Of a stretch of DNA of 64,000 bases, positions 8,474-18,049 are shown piece after piece (within the stretch, counting starts at the first letter, position 1; every line of letters begins with the position of its first letter). The DNA lies in NCBI GenBank assembly GCA_011525875.1, contig WYBN01000012.1:186001-250000 (forward strand), read 5' to 3'. Under the pieces are notes generated by a model. The model was given only the letters and a program-made list of their open reading frames with translations, ran no database searches and was not told the DNA's origin. Both the position numbers and the translations under genes were made by a program. The stretch is from Melioribacteraceae bacterium. Its GTDB lineage: Bacteria; Bacteroidota; Ignavibacteria; Ignavibacteriales; Melioribacteraceae.

Positions 8474-11260
8474 TTGAATTTATTACGAGTTTTTATCGCT
8501 GCAATCATTTCACTCTTACTTATCTCTTGCGGCATTTTTGAACCTACCGCAAGAAAACATCAAGAAAATCAATTTTCGGAAACTACCGATTCTCTAAAAA
8601 CAGCTGATCCATCAACTTTGGTAAATAATCTTCTTGAAGAAGCTAGAATTGCCTATATAAACGCACTGGCAAGACATAATCTGGGATATAAAGATGCAGC
8701 CATTAACTATTATGAATCCGCACTGAGCACAATTAACAACCTCAGCTATTTTCCAGATATAGAAGAGAATCCAACGTTTTCAGAGCTTGAAAGCTCAATA
8801 GTTGAAGACTATCAAAAGCTGATTGACAGCATGGAGGAACTTCCTGCAGACGTCTATATTTCTGCATACGAAGAATGGGCTGCTAGAAGAGTGATCGATG
8901 CAAAAATCGAAGAGTTTGAAGACAGCACTTCGAATGAGCTGACTAGCGTGATTGTAATTGGTGATTTCCCGCTTGAAGTTAACCTTCATGTTGAACAATT
9001 TATAGAATATTTCACAGGCAAAGGGCGTGTTCATATCAATAATTGGTTGAGCCGGTCAGGTAAATATTTTCCTATGATGGCAAAAATTTTTAATGAAGAA
9101 AAAGTTCCTCAGCAGCTGCTTTTTTTGAGCATGATTGAAAGCGGTTTGAACCCAAATGCCCGTTCATGGGCAAGGGCTGTCGGGTTATGGCAGTTTATAG
9201 CCGGAACCGCCAAAATGTATGATCTGAAAATTGATTATTACATTGATGAAAGAAAGGACCCGGAGAAGGCAACTTATGCAGCCGCCCGGCACCTTAGAGA
9301 TTTATATTATTCGTTAGGCGATTGGTACTTAGCGCTCGCAGCTTATAACAGTGGGGAAGGAAGGGTTAGGCGTGCTATTAACAAAGCAGGTACAACCAAT
9401 TTCTGGGAAATTAGAAAATTTCTTCCGAAGGAAACGAGGAATTATGTGCCGCAGTACATTGCCGCCGCTCTCATTTGCAGCGAACCCGAGAAATATGGTT
9501 TCGTTGATATTAAATACGAAAAATGGATTGATTATCAAACACATAAAGTTGATGAAGCGATCGATTTGCATGTGCTTGCAAAATGTGCCGGAATAAGCAC
9601 GGAATTACTTAAGAGCATGAATAATGAACTGGTTCAGCATCACACACCGCCGGAACATTACGGCGGATACAGTTTAAAAGTTCCCGCTGTTGCATACGAT
9701 TATTTTGTTTCAAATATTGGAAATATTCCTAAAGATGCCAAACTTCAATACGTGATACATAACGTAAGAAAAGGCGAAACGCTTTCTCATATTTCGTTAA
9801 ATTATAATGTGGCGCTGTCACAGCTTTCTAAGATTAATAATGTATCAGCTAAGTCAAAAATTTATCCTGGGCAGGAGCTCAAAATTCCCGTATCTAGTTT
9901 TGCAAATACGGATTTCGTCGTTAATACAGATCAACTTCCCGCTATTGATGAAAATTTAATCAAAGATGATCAGCCTCCGTATCAGTTAATGCTTTCGGAA
10001 CAAAATGAACCGGATAAATTTCAAAAATTGTACAATGAGTTAATGAAAGATTCGTTAGAAATCATAATTCCTGAAGGCTCGGAAATTGTCAGTTATACGG
10101 TAAGACAGGGTGACAATCTTGTTAATATTTCCGACTTGTTCGATACACGCGTTTCCGATATTAGAAACTGGAATAATATCCCATATACCTCAAATATTCG
10201 TATTGGTCAAACGCTTAATATTTATGTGCCAGCAGAAAAGAAAAATTATTACTCATCATTGGACAGTCTCGACAGGGCAAGAAAGCTCGCGATTATCCAA
10301 TCATCAAACGGCGAAGCGCTGATCAAACACAAAATAAAAAGAGGTGAATCTCTTTCGACTATAGCTTATAAATATGGCGTGAGCATTAGCAATTTGAAAA
10401 AGTGGAATAGCCTCTCCGGAAACAAAATTGTCGCTGGGAAGACACTTCAGATATTCACAGGTTCTGCGCCAACAGTTCAGACTGTTTCTTCCAACAGTAA
10501 ACCGGAGAATATTCAAAGCGAAAGATCGGCTGTGCGATATAAAATTAAGAAGGGCGATACTCTTAGTGAGATAGCTGAACTCTATGGGGTAACAACCGCT
10601 CAATTGAGAAATTGGAATAACCTTGCAAATAATAAAATATCTGCCGGCAAAATGCTTACTATTTACTCAGAAACATCTTCTATTAAACCTGCTCAAACAG
10701 CTATTTCAGGCAAATCAGAGCATATCATACAAAAAGGTGAAACACTAAGCGATATTGCATTAAAATTCGGCGTCTCAATTGTTGATTTAACCTCATGGAA
10801 TAATCTTTCTTCAGATAAAATTACTGCTGGTAAAAAGCTGATATTGTTTCCACAAGAAAAAACCACAGCCGCAACTGTCAGCACTCCATCGCTTAGTGAA
10901 GAGGAATCGGAAAACGGGAACGGTGATGACGGCTCTATATTACATATTGTTAAAAGCGGAGACACAATCGGAGGTATTGCAGAAGAGCATAATGTTAGTT
11001 CCCGCGATATTAGAAGATGGAATGATATTAGCGGCAGCAAGATTTTTCCGGGTGACCGGTTGATAATCTATCCGAGAAAAGTTCAAGAGAAAACAGTTTA
11101 TAGTAATTTGCCGGCTGAAAAAATTCATAAGGTTCAAACCGGCGAATCTTTGTGGACAATTGCAAAATTATATAACGTTAAAATACGCGATATTATTGAA
11201 TGGAATAAACTAAAGAATGATAAAATTCAAATTGGGTGGGATCTTAAGATATTGAATTAA
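8474..11260 (+). CDS. MltD-like membrane-bound lytic murein transglycosylase, seven LysM domains
   Basis: Cleaves the glycan strands of peptidoglycan from the periplasmic face of an outer membrane. From the TTG at 8474 (AAAGGAG 5 bases upstream) the protein has 928 residues: a lipoprotein signal ending in LISC (Cys19), a helical N-terminal region, an SLT domain with the catalytic Glu222 in [22 protein letters not shown] and AYNSGEGRV, then seven LysM repeats from about residue 427 to the C-terminus. Each LysM carries the G-[ED]-[TSN]-[LI] turn and a WN/IN pair (for example [14 protein letters not shown] and RNWNNL). MltD proteins commonly have two or three LysM, so seven is long. It has its own promoter and is followed by the TPP riboswitch leader. 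Confidence 0.92.
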   Translation: MNLLRVFIAAIISLLLISCGIFEPTARKHQENQFSETTDSLKTADPSTLVNNLLEEARIAYINALARHNLGYKDAAINYYESALSTINNLSYFPDIEENPTFSELESSIVEDYQKLIDSMEELPADVYISAYEEWAARRVIDAKIEEFEDSTSNELTSVIVIGDFPLEVNLHVEQFIEYFTGKGRVHINNWLSRSGKYFPMMAKIFNEEKVPQQLLFLSMIESGLNPNARSWARAVGLWQFIAGTAKMYDLKIDYYIDERKDPEKATYAAARHLRDLYYSLGDWYLALAAYNSGEGRVRRAINKAGTTNFWEIRKFLPKETRNYVPQYIAAALICSEPEKYGFVDIKYEKWIDYQTHKVDEAIDLHVLAKCAGISTELLKSMNNELVQHHTPPEHYGGYSLKVPAVAYDYFVSNIGNIPKDAKLQYVIHNVRKGETLSHISLNYNVALSQLSKINNVSAKSKIYPGQELKIPVSSFANTDFVVNTDQLPAIDENLIKDDQPPYQLMLSEQNEPDKFQKLYNELMKDSLEIIIPEGSEIVSYTVRQGDNLVNISDLFDTRVSDIRNWNNIPYTSNIRIGQTLNIYVPAEKKNYYSSLDSLDRARKLAIIQSSNGEALIKHKIKRGESLSTIAYKYGVSISNLKKWNSLSGNKIVAGKTLQIFTGSAPTVQTVSSNSKPENIQSERSAVRYKIKKGDTLSEIAELYGVTTAQLRNWNNLANNKISAGKMLTIYSETSSIKPAQTAISGKSEHIIQKGETLSDIALKFGVSIVDLTSWNNLSSDKITAGKKLILFPQEKTTAATVSTPSLSEEESENGNGDDGSILHIVKSGDTIGGIAEEHNVSSRDIRRWNDISGSKIFPGDRLIIYPRKVQEKTVYSNLPAEKIHKVQTGESLWTIAKLYNVKIRDIIEWNKLKNDKIQIGWDLKILN

Positions 11261-11297
11261 GTTTTTTTATTGATTAAGTTTAGCATAAATAAAAAAG

Positions 11298-11374
11298 CTG
11301 TTAGGGGTGTCCTGAAAAAGGGCTGAGAATAAACCCTTAAACCTGATCTGGGTAATGCCAGCGTAGGAAAACGG
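11298..11374 (+). ncRNA. TPP riboswitch (THI element) aptamer
   Basis: The conserved core is present: GGGGTG, CTGAGA (11323-11328), then ACCTGATCTGGGTAATGCCAG and CGTAGG (11341-11367). P1 can form between CTGTT (11298-11302) and AACGG (11370-11374). It senses thiamine pyrophosphate and controls the downstream receptor, pyrophosphokinase and symporter genes. Confidence 0.95.
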
Positions 11375-11422
11375 GCGATATCGTTTTGACATGTTTAGCC
11401 GTTTTCTAAAAACGGCTTTTTT
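11367..11422 (+). promoter_or_regulatory. Expression platform of the TPP riboswitch: terminator with competing antiterminator
   Basis: A terminator hairpin GCCGTTTT (11398-11405), 3-base loop, AAAACGGC (11409-11416), is followed by six T (11417-11422). GAAAACGG (11367-11374), which contains the 3' strand of P1, is exactly complementary to CCGTTTTC (11399-11406). With TPP bound, P1 forms and the terminator is free to fold (off). Without TPP, that strand can pair with the terminator 5' arm (on). The exclusivity is read directly from sequence; the on/off logic is inferred. Confidence 0.88.
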
Positions 11423-11455
11423 ATTTCTCTTTTTAAGAATAAACAGGAGGAATAA

Positions 11456-13915
11456 ATGAAACCTATTTTTCTATTCGTATTTCTTTTCGCTTCGATAAGC
11501 TTATCTCAAATAAGAATTGAAGGCTATGTTAGCGATGAATCAGGCAATCTTTTGCCGCATTGTAATATCACTGTTGTGGGCAAGTCAACCGGCTTTTCTT
11601 CCGATCTAAAAGGTAGGTTCGTCATTGAAGGAAATTTTTCGGATAATGATCTCGTTCGTTTCAGCTATATTGGCTACGAAAATTTTCAAATCCCGATTGA
11701 AGAATTAAACGCTATGAATTCGCCGGTAAAAATGAAACGAAAAGTGTTGGTCAGCCAGACAGTGCTTATAAAAAGCTCTATTGGTGAAACCGGGAAAACC
11801 CCAATAAGTTTTTCTAAAATGAATCGCGAGGAAATCAAATCGAGGTATGTAATTCAGGATATTCCTGAAATGCTAAGCTACCTCCCATCCACTACTTTTT
11901 ACTCAGAGGGTGGAGCTGGAATCGGGTATAATTATTTAAGTATTCGTGGATTCGACCAACGGAGAATTTCGGTCTCGATTAACGGCATTCCACAAAATGA
12001 TCCTGAAGATCATAATGTATATTGGGTCGATTTCCCTGACTTGCTCGAGAGTACTGAACTCATTCAAGTTCAAAGAGGCGCCGGCTCGGGAGTTATTGGA
12101 TACCCGGCAATCGGAGGTTCGATAAATATTATTACATCAACATTCTCGGATAAACCCCGGTTCGAACTATCAAGCGTTTTGGGCTCTTACAATACCAGGA
12201 AATACTCAGCCGCTTTCTCCAGCGGATTAATTGAAAGCAAGTATTCGTTCTACGCAAAACTTTCGAGCACATCAAGTCATGGATACAGAGATAACAACTG
12301 GATAGATTTTAAATCATATCATTTCGCTGCTGTGCGTTTTGATGAAAAACTTACCACACAGATTAATTTATACGGAGGACCAATATCTGACGGTTTGACT
12401 TATACGGGTTTACCAAAGTTTACCATAAAGGATAAAAAGTTACGGCGTCAGAATTTTTCATATTGGGAAGTCGATGATAACATTTACACCTATAAAATTA
12501 AGAGGAGAGTTGGAGAAAAAGAAGAATTTAATCAGCCTCATTTTGAATTGATGAACGAATATAAAATTTCAGAAGATGTAACCTTCAACTCGGCGATATT
12601 CCTTCTTTTGGGTGAAGGCTATTTTGATTATGATGCCTCCTGGGCTGACACAAATTATTTACGTTTAACAAAGGAGAATGGGTTCGCCGCTTTAACAAAT
12701 CCGGAAGATGTTATCATTAGAGCAATGGTCGATAACAAACAATGGGGATGGCTGCCGAGGGTCAGTATAAAACATAATAAGGGCGATTTGGTTTTGGGAG
12801 GGGAATTCCGATTTCATAAATCCTTGCATTGGGGGAGTCCGAGTTATGGAGTAAACCTGCCTTCCAACATTGAAACCGACTTCAAGTATTACAGTTACGA
12901 AGGGGCAAAGAGTATAATTAATTTTTATGCGCATGAAAATTACCAGCTGTTTGAAAAAATTAATATACTAATGGAATTGCAAGCGGCTTATCATGAATAT
13001 AAAATTCACAATGAAAAATTTGTGGGAAATAAATTTACTCTGGAAGGTTTTTATATTAACCCGCGATTCGGACTGAATTATAAGTTCAATGAAAAATTTA
13101 ATTCATACATTTCTTTAGCAAGAGTCACACGCGAACCAAGGTTGAAAAACTATTACGACGCCGCTGAATCGAGCGGGGGAGCCGTGCCGCAATTCGAATC
13201 AAACGAAACAGGTCAATTCGATTTCAACAAACCTCTTGTGAAACCTGAGACGATGAACAGTCTTGAAGTTGGTGCTAATTATACCGGCAGCGGCAGTTCA
13301 ATTGCGCTAAATATTTTCTATATGATTTTTAAAGATGAAATTGTTAAGAAAGGGCAGTTAGACAGATTTGGGCAGCCGATAACCGGTAATGTTGACAATA
13401 CAATACATGCCGGTTTGGAATTAAACGCTGCTCTAAAGTTAAACAGTTTTGCAGAAATTATTTTTAATGGAACTTACAGTAATAATTATATTTCGAACGG
13501 AAAATATTTTATTGATTCAAAGAATTATATCTCTCTCAACGGAAATAGAATTAACGGATTCCCGGATTTTATTTTTAATGCAATTCTGAAACTGAATTAC
13601 CAGGGATTAACTCTTCAATTATTGTCAAAATATACCGGCGGTTTTTATTCGGATAATTACGACAATAAACTTAATTCCTACTTAAAAGAATACCCTGGTT
13701 ATGTTGACTACAACGATAATAAAGTCGACGCGCATTTCGTATCAAATTTAATTGCAAGCTGCGATTTTTCGATTAAGCCTGTATTCAAAAACGTTAGAAT
13801 ATTTCTCCAGGTGAATAATATATTTGATGAACTTTATGCAGCCTATGCAGTAGGAAAGGAGTTTTATCCTGCTGCTGAAAGGCATTTTATTACCGGCATT
13901 AAAACGGAACTTTAA
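11456..13915 (+). CDS. TonB-dependent outer-membrane receptor under TPP control, candidate thiamine receptor
   Basis: An 819-residue receptor: signal peptide (about 1-17), carboxypeptidase-regulatory-like domain (IEGYVSDESGNLLPHCN, about 20-95), plug domain (about 110-230, with LSIRGFDQRRISVSINGIPQND and QRGAGSG) and a large beta-barrel ending in an aromatic-rich strand. AGGAGG precedes the ATG. It is the first gene after the TPP riboswitch, which makes thiamine or a phosphate ester the likely ligand, comparable to the thiamine-regulated outer-membrane proteins inferred in Bacteroidetes. The barrel does not reveal the ligand; the assignment rests on regulation and on the downstream pyrophosphokinase. 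Confidence 0.88.
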   Translation: MKPIFLFVFLFASISLSQIRIEGYVSDESGNLLPHCNITVVGKSTGFSSDLKGRFVIEGNFSDNDLVRFSYIGYENFQIPIEELNAMNSPVKMKRKVLVSQTVLIKSSIGETGKTPISFSKMNREEIKSRYVIQDIPEMLSYLPSTTFYSEGGAGIGYNYLSIRGFDQRRISVSINGIPQNDPEDHNVYWVDFPDLLESTELIQVQRGAGSGVIGYPAIGGSINIITSTFSDKPRFELSSVLGSYNTRKYSAAFSSGLIESKYSFYAKLSSTSSHGYRDNNWIDFKSYHFAAVRFDEKLTTQINLYGGPISDGLTYTGLPKFTIKDKKLRRQNFSYWEVDDNIYTYKIKRRVGEKEEFNQPHFELMNEYKISEDVTFNSAIFLLLGEGYFDYDASWADTNYLRLTKENGFAALTNPEDVIIRAMVDNKQWGWLPRVSIKHNKGDLVLGGEFRFHKSLHWGSPSYGVNLPSNIETDFKYYSYEGAKSIINFYAHENYQLFEKINILMELQAAYHEYKIHNEKFVGNKFTLEGFYINPRFGLNYKFNEKFNSYISLARVTREPRLKNYYDAAESSGGAVPQFESNETGQFDFNKPLVKPETMNSLEVGANYTGSGSSIALNIFYMIFKDEIVKKGQLDRFGQPITGNVDNTIHAGLELNAALKLNSFAEIIFNGTYSNNYISNGKYFIDSKNYISLNGNRINGFPDFIFNAILKLNYQGLTLQLLSKYTGGFYSDNYDNKLNSYLKEYPGYVDYNDNKVDAHFVSNLIASCDFSIKPVFKNVRIFLQVNNIFDELYAAYAVGKEFYPAAERHFITGIKTEL

Positions 13916-14574
13916 TGAAAAAGTGTATTATCCTTGGTAACGGCGAAGCTCCTTCAAAGAAAGTCTTTGAAATATTAAAATCATCGGGTTATTCGACGCT
14001 GTTCTGCGCTGATGGAGGCGCTAATACTGCTCTTAGACTCGGGTTGATCCCCGAATTTATAATAGGCGATTTTGATTCAATCAAACCGGATGCACTTAGC
14101 AGCTTCAAGCTAAAGTCCCGATTAATCAAATTAACCAGGCAGAATGATACGGATATTGAAAAATGCATTAAGCATGCTTATAGAAGAAAGTATGATAGAG
14201 TTATTTTAGTCGGTGCAACCGGGGATAGATTAGATCATTCATTCTGTAACCTGGGTGTTGCTCTTAAATATTTTGATAAAATTAGAATTGAAATACTGCA
14301 TAAAGAATCGATACTAAGAGTGATGACAGGCGAAAGTATTCTGCAGACTCTACCCGGCGAAACTATCTCGATTTACGGTTTTGATGAAAAAACCAAAATT
14401 GTTACTAAAGGATTGAAGTATAACCTGAAAGGACAATCTCTTCCCTTCGGAAAGAGAGAGAGTACGAGTAACATAGCTTTAGGCGCTGCGGTTAAATTAA
14501 AGATCATGCATGGGAAGATGTTCGTGATCAGAAACTTTAAACTTCTGGTTGATAATGATCTCTTTAGCTTTTAG
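13915..14574 (+). CDS. thiN: Thiamine pyrophosphokinase
   Basis: Makes TPP from thiamine and ATP, trapping imported thiamine as the active cofactor. It is 219 residues, the usual size. Motifs: CADGGANTALRLG (about 31-43), PEFIIGDFDSI (about 46-56), QNDTDIEKCI and VGATGDRLDHSFCN, which form the ATP and thiamine sites in this family. The ATG overlaps the receptor stop by one base (TAATG), so translation is coupled. The presence of TPK rather than ThiL in this operon points to salvage of unphosphorylated thiamine. Confidence 0.94.
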   Translation: MKKCIILGNGEAPSKKVFEILKSSGYSTLFCADGGANTALRLGLIPEFIIGDFDSIKPDALSSFKLKSRLIKLTRQNDTDIEKCIKHAYRRKYDRVILVGATGDRLDHSFCNLGVALKYFDKIRIEILHKESILRVMTGESILQTLPGETISIYGFDEKTKIVTKGLKYNLKGQSLPFGKRESTSNIALGAAVKLKIMHGKMFVIRNFKLLVDNDLFSF

Positions 14575-15946
14575 TGATATTTTAATAATAGTGTTATTTT
14601 TCTTGGCCGTTTTATTCATCGGTCTAAAGCAAAAATTAAAACAAAAAGATAGTACTGAAGACTTTTTTTTATCGGAAAGAAAAGTAGGGCTGTTTCTATT
14701 CATATTAACAAATGTTTCTACCTGGTACGGTGGTATTCTTGGTATTGGTGAGTTCACTTACCGTTACGGTTTATTAAGCTGGTTCACTCAAGGGCTGCCA
14801 TACTACATCTTTGCACTGATATTCGCATTCGTTCTGGCTCCAAAAATCAGAAAAGCTTCTTTGTTTACAATCCCCGATAAGATTGAGGAGGCTTATGGGA
14901 AAAAGACTGCTTTATCGTCAGCAGTGATAATCTATATCTTGGTTCTTCCTGCGGCTTATATGCTGATGATAGCCGCGATAATCTCCTTAATTTTTAAAAT
15001 AGCTCTTCCGTTAAGTTTATTTATTACTTTCGGCGTTTCATCTGTCTATCTATTTAAAAGCGGATATAGATCCGATCTATATACCGATGCATTCGAATTT
15101 TTTGTTATGTTCGCCGGCTTCAGCATCCTTTTTATTGCCTCAGGTTCTAATTTTGGCGGTTATAATTATTTACAGGCTACGCTCCCTCATGAATTTCTTA
15201 GTCTTACTGGTGGAGCATCTATAACATATATATCAGTTTGGTTTTTCATTGCGCTTTGGACTTTCGGCGATCCCGGTTTTCATCAACGATGTTATGCAGC
15301 AAAAAGCCCTAACGTAGCTAAATTGGGAATTATTATCTCTGTTCTCTTATGGGCTGTATTTGATTTCTTAACCACAGCCACTGGGCTTTATGCAAGGGCA
15401 GCTTTACCGGATGTCGAAAATCCACTTTATGCTTTCCCCATGCTTGCAGAGCAGATTCTTGGTCCGGGCTTGAAAGGTATATTCTACTCTGCATTATTTG
15501 CAACCATTCTTTCTACATTGAACAGTAATTTATTTTTAAGCGGCACTACGATCGGAAGAGATTTTTATTTCCGTATGAATCCCTCGGCGCCGGAATCAAA
15601 AATTATCTTCTATACAAGATTAGGCATATTATTTTCAGGAGTTATCTCAATATTTCTTGCATGGTATTTCCAATCGGTGGTTGCTATCTGGTACACAATA
15701 GGAAGTATATGCATTCCAGGAATTATTCTTCTTATAATCGGCGCTTATAACGAGAGGTTAAGGGTCAATGAAAATTTTGCGCTTGCAGAGATCTTTTTAG
15801 GCGCCGGAGCAGCTCTCGTTTGGTTCATAATTCGAAGTCAATTTGATGCAGAAACGTTATTCTATGAAATTGAACCTATGTTAGTTGGCCTGTTTATCGC
15901 GTCTGCAGTTCATTTTACCGGCGTAATTGCTCATCGTAGGTATTGA
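14555..15946 (+). CDS. Sodium:solute symporter (SSS) family transporter, candidate thiamine permease
   Basis: An integral inner-membrane protein with about a dozen hydrophobic segments and SSS landmarks such as the GGILGIGEFTYRYG stretch near residues 50-65, TIPDKIEEAYG, and AALFATILSTLNSNLF-type sequence in the second half. It starts inside the end of thiN (20-base overlap, ATG at 14555; a TTG two codons upstream is possible). As the last gene of the TPP-riboswitch operon, after the outer-membrane receptor and TPK, it is the natural candidate for the inner-membrane thiamine step. SSS members also move sugars, proline or pantothenate, so the substrate is inferred from context only. Confidence 0.85.
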   Translation: MISLAFSDILIIVLFFLAVLFIGLKQKLKQKDSTEDFFLSERKVGLFLFILTNVSTWYGGILGIGEFTYRYGLLSWFTQGLPYYIFALIFAFVLAPKIRKASLFTIPDKIEEAYGKKTALSSAVIIYILVLPAAYMLMIAAIISLIFKIALPLSLFITFGVSSVYLFKSGYRSDLYTDAFEFFVMFAGFSILFIASGSNFGGYNYLQATLPHEFLSLTGGASITYISVWFFIALWTFGDPGFHQRCYAAKSPNVAKLGIIISVLLWAVFDFLTTATGLYARAALPDVENPLYAFPMLAEQILGPGLKGIFYSALFATILSTLNSNLFLSGTTIGRDFYFRMNPSAPESKIIFYTRLGILFSGVISIFLAWYFQSVVAIWYTIGSICIPGIILLIIGAYNERLRVNENFALAEIFLGAGAALVWFIIRSQFDAETLFYEIEPMLVGLFIASAVHFTGVIAHRRY

Positions 15947-15968
15947 GTTAAAATATAAGCGAATCAAC

Positions 15969-16191
15969 CCCCGGCTTCAGAGTCTGTTGCATAACTTCAA
16001 TTTGCCCCGACTTTTTGCCAAGGGCATCCCTATGGGAAAGTCGGGGATTAAGATTACCAACTTATCTCTGGGCTTTAGCCCATTCTTGCTATTTTATGGG
16101 ACTAAAGTCCGTATAGTTTGTAGCTATTTCCCCCGTTCACTGAAGTGAACAGCAATTTTATGACTTGTGCAACAGACTCTTCAAACCGGGG
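15969..16191. repeat. Palindrome-rich element with 13-bp terminal inverted repeats (MITE- or REP-like)
   Basis: The ends are perfect inverted repeats, AGAGTCTGTTGCA (15979-15991) and TGCAACAGACTCT (16168-16180), each flanked outward by CCCCGG/CCGGGG (15969-15974 and 16186-16191). Inside are four further hairpins: CCCCGACTTT/AAAGTCGGGG (16005-16014 with 16037-16046), TGGGCTTTAGCCCA (16069-16082), GGACTAAAGTCC (16099-16110) and GTTCACTGAAGTGAAC (16135-16150). It fills the space between two convergent genes. No second copy was noticed in this window and no transposase lies nearby. No credible gene is encoded in it. Confidence 0.75.
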
Positions 16192-16241
16192 ATATTCATA
16201 ACTTTATCAGACTTAAGTATATTCAGCGAACAACACTTTAA

Positions 16242-16787
16242 CTAAGGGATTAATATCGCTGCTGCGACTACAGTTGTCCAGAGCCCGTCTTTATGCCCTT
16301 GAGCTGATTGCGTATTGTTAAATGTCCTTACAATTTTCCCAGACATTTTAAATACTTGTTCTTTTTCATTCCAAGCTTTGTCTGCTTCGAAATCAATACC
16401 CAGCGTGGTTGCAAGCATGCTGGCGGCTAAATCTTCAGAGTAATCACCCGCTGTATTTGCAGTTTCGCCGTAAGGGTGATGTTCGGAAAGATATCCGTAC
16501 ATTGTTCTGTCAGATGGGATTGCAACGCCGATTGATGCAGCAATCAACCGGTTCGGCTCGTTTGTTGCGTTGCGTGCCATAACTGCATGGACTATCTGCC
16601 CGGGTTTTAGAAATTTCAATCCTTCCTGGACCGAGATTCTTTTGCATCCGACTGGATAAATACTGCTGACGCTGACTAAATTGTATTTCTCAATTTTCGC
16701 GTCGCGAAGGGCGGCTTCAAAGGAGGCTAAATATTCTTTATGCCTTCCTACACCTTTTGTAAAGAATACTTTGGTAGGTACATACAA
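16242..16787 (-). CDS. pdaD: Pyruvoyl-dependent arginine decarboxylase
   Basis: Decarboxylates arginine to agmatine for polyamine synthesis, using a pyruvoyl group made by self-cleavage rather than PLP. It is 181 residues, close to the family norm. The cleavage region is visible as [13 protein letters not shown] (about 37-49), where the proenzyme is expected to split between the two adjacent serines. The start is TTG at 16787, chosen because AGGAG lies 9 bases upstream (16797-16801 on the minus strand) and no ATG is available in frame. It follows tyrS by 18 bases, so smpB-tyrS-pdaD is probably one unit. Confidence 0.9.
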   Translation of the reverse strand: MYVPTKVFFTKGVGRHKEYLASFEAALRDAKIEKYNLVSVSSIYPVGCKRISVQEGLKFLKPGQIVHAVMARNATNEPNRLIAASIGVAIPSDRTMYGYLSEHHPYGETANTAGDYSEDLAASMLATTLGIDFEADKAWNEKEQVFKMSGKIVRTFNNTQSAQGHKDGLWTTVVAAAILIP

Positions 16788-16805
16788 TTCACATATCTCC
16801 TATGA

Positions 16806-18035
16806 TTAGTGGGGTAATAATTTAATAAATTTTCTTTTCCCGACTTTCAAAATTTTTTCTTTATCAAAAAGAATTACTTCAGAAGGGTCGGAAATTTTTT
16901 CGCTATCAATCGAAACGCCGCCTTGTTGAACAAGACGACGCGCTTCACCGTTTGAAGATGCAAAATTAATTTTTACAATCAATTCCAATAAACCCATCTT
17001 AGTAATTCCCGCCGGTGAAAACTCGGGCATATCCTCTGGCAAGCCCTTTCTAATAAAGATTTCGTCAAACTCTGATTCGGCTTTCTCTGCAGCTTCTTTG
17101 CTATGATACATCTCAACAATTCTTCTGGCAAGTGCGCGTTTAATGTCACGCGGATTTATGTTTTTATCTTTTAGGTCAGTCTGTATTCTTTTTAATTCTT
17201 CATTTGAAAGATCAGTCGCAAGTTCAAAATAATTAAATATGATCGAATCCGGTATCGAGAGAGTTTTTCCGTAAATGTCTTTGGCGTTTTCTGAAATACC
17301 GATATAATTATCATAGGATTTACTCATCTTTTCCGTACCGTCGGTGCCGACCAATAAGGGCATCGTTAAAATTACCTGGGGTTCTAACCCGAATTCTCTT
17401 TGTATATCCCGCCCTACAAGTAAATTAAATTTTTGATCCGTCCCCCCTAATTCAACGTCGCTTTTTATCGCAACGGAATCCATAGCCTGGGCGAGTGGAT
17501 AAAGTATTTCATGAATTGATATTGGAATGCCATTTTTATATCTATTTGTAAAATCATCCCTCTCAAGCATTCTTGCGACAGTATATTTCGATGAAAGTCT
17601 TATCACGTCTTCGAAATTCATTTTGCCGAGCCACTCAGAATTATATACTATCTTCGTGCTATGCGGGTTCAAAATTTTAGAAGCTTGTTCAAAATAAGTG
17701 GCAGAATTAACTTTTATTTCTTCTTGTGAAAGCGGCGGTCTGGTCGAATTTCTTCCGGATGGATCTCCGATCAGAGTTGTAAAATCTCCGATTATAAGAA
17801 TAGCTGTGTGACCGAGCTGTTGAAACTGCGCAAGTTTTCTGATCACCACCGAATGCCCTATGTGAAGATCCGGACGTGTTGGATCACAGCCTAATTTGAT
17901 ATTTAATGGTCTGTTTTCCTTAGCCGAGCGATGCAGTTTATTTTGAAGTTCTTCTTCAGGTATTATCTCTACAGCGCCGCGTTTAATTAAATCCATCTGT
18001 TCGTTAACCGGGGGAAATAACTTTTTCTCAGACAA
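16806..18035 (-). CDS. tyrS: Tyrosyl-tRNA synthetase
   Basis: Class I aminoacyl-tRNA synthetase charging tRNA-Tyr. It shows the HIGH signature (LHIGHSVVIRKLAQ), the KMSKS loop (GTEKMSKSYDN), GGTDQKFNLLVGRD for tyrosine binding, and a C-terminal S4 RNA-binding domain (SSNGEARRLVQQGGVSID). I prefer the TTG at 18035, with GGAG 6 bases upstream, giving 409 residues beginning SEKKLFPPVNEQ after the start. An in-frame TTG at 18053, overlapping the smpB stop, would add six residues but has a poorer ribosome site. Confidence 0.95.
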   Translation of the reverse strand: MSEKKLFPPVNEQMDLIKRGAVEIIPEEELQNKLHRSAKENRPLNIKLGCDPTRPDLHIGHSVVIRKLAQFQQLGHTAILIIGDFTTLIGDPSGRNSTRPPLSQEEIKVNSATYFEQASKILNPHSTKIVYNSEWLGKMNFEDVIRLSSKYTVARMLERDDFTNRYKNGIPISIHEILYPLAQAMDSVAIKSDVELGGTDQKFNLLVGRDIQREFGLEPQVILTMPLLVGTDGTEKMSKSYDNYIGISENAKDIYGKTLSIPDSIIFNYFELATDLSNEELKRIQTDLKDKNINPRDIKRALARRIVEMYHSKEAAEKAESEFDEIFIRKGLPEDMPEFSPAGITKMGLLELIVKINFASSNGEARRLVQQGGVSIDSEKISDPSEVILFDKEKILKVGKRKFIKLLPH

Positions 18036-18049
18036 AATTTTCTCCGTTA

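Noticed and set aside
9770..11250. Tandem DNA repeats resembling an array
   Set aside because: The periodicity comes from seven diverged LysM protein domains, not from conserved DNA repeats with spacers.
15927..16148. Open frame of 73 codons running into the palindromic element
   Set aside because: It starts inside the symporter end, consists largely of the hairpin repeats and shows no protein-like pattern or ribosome site.
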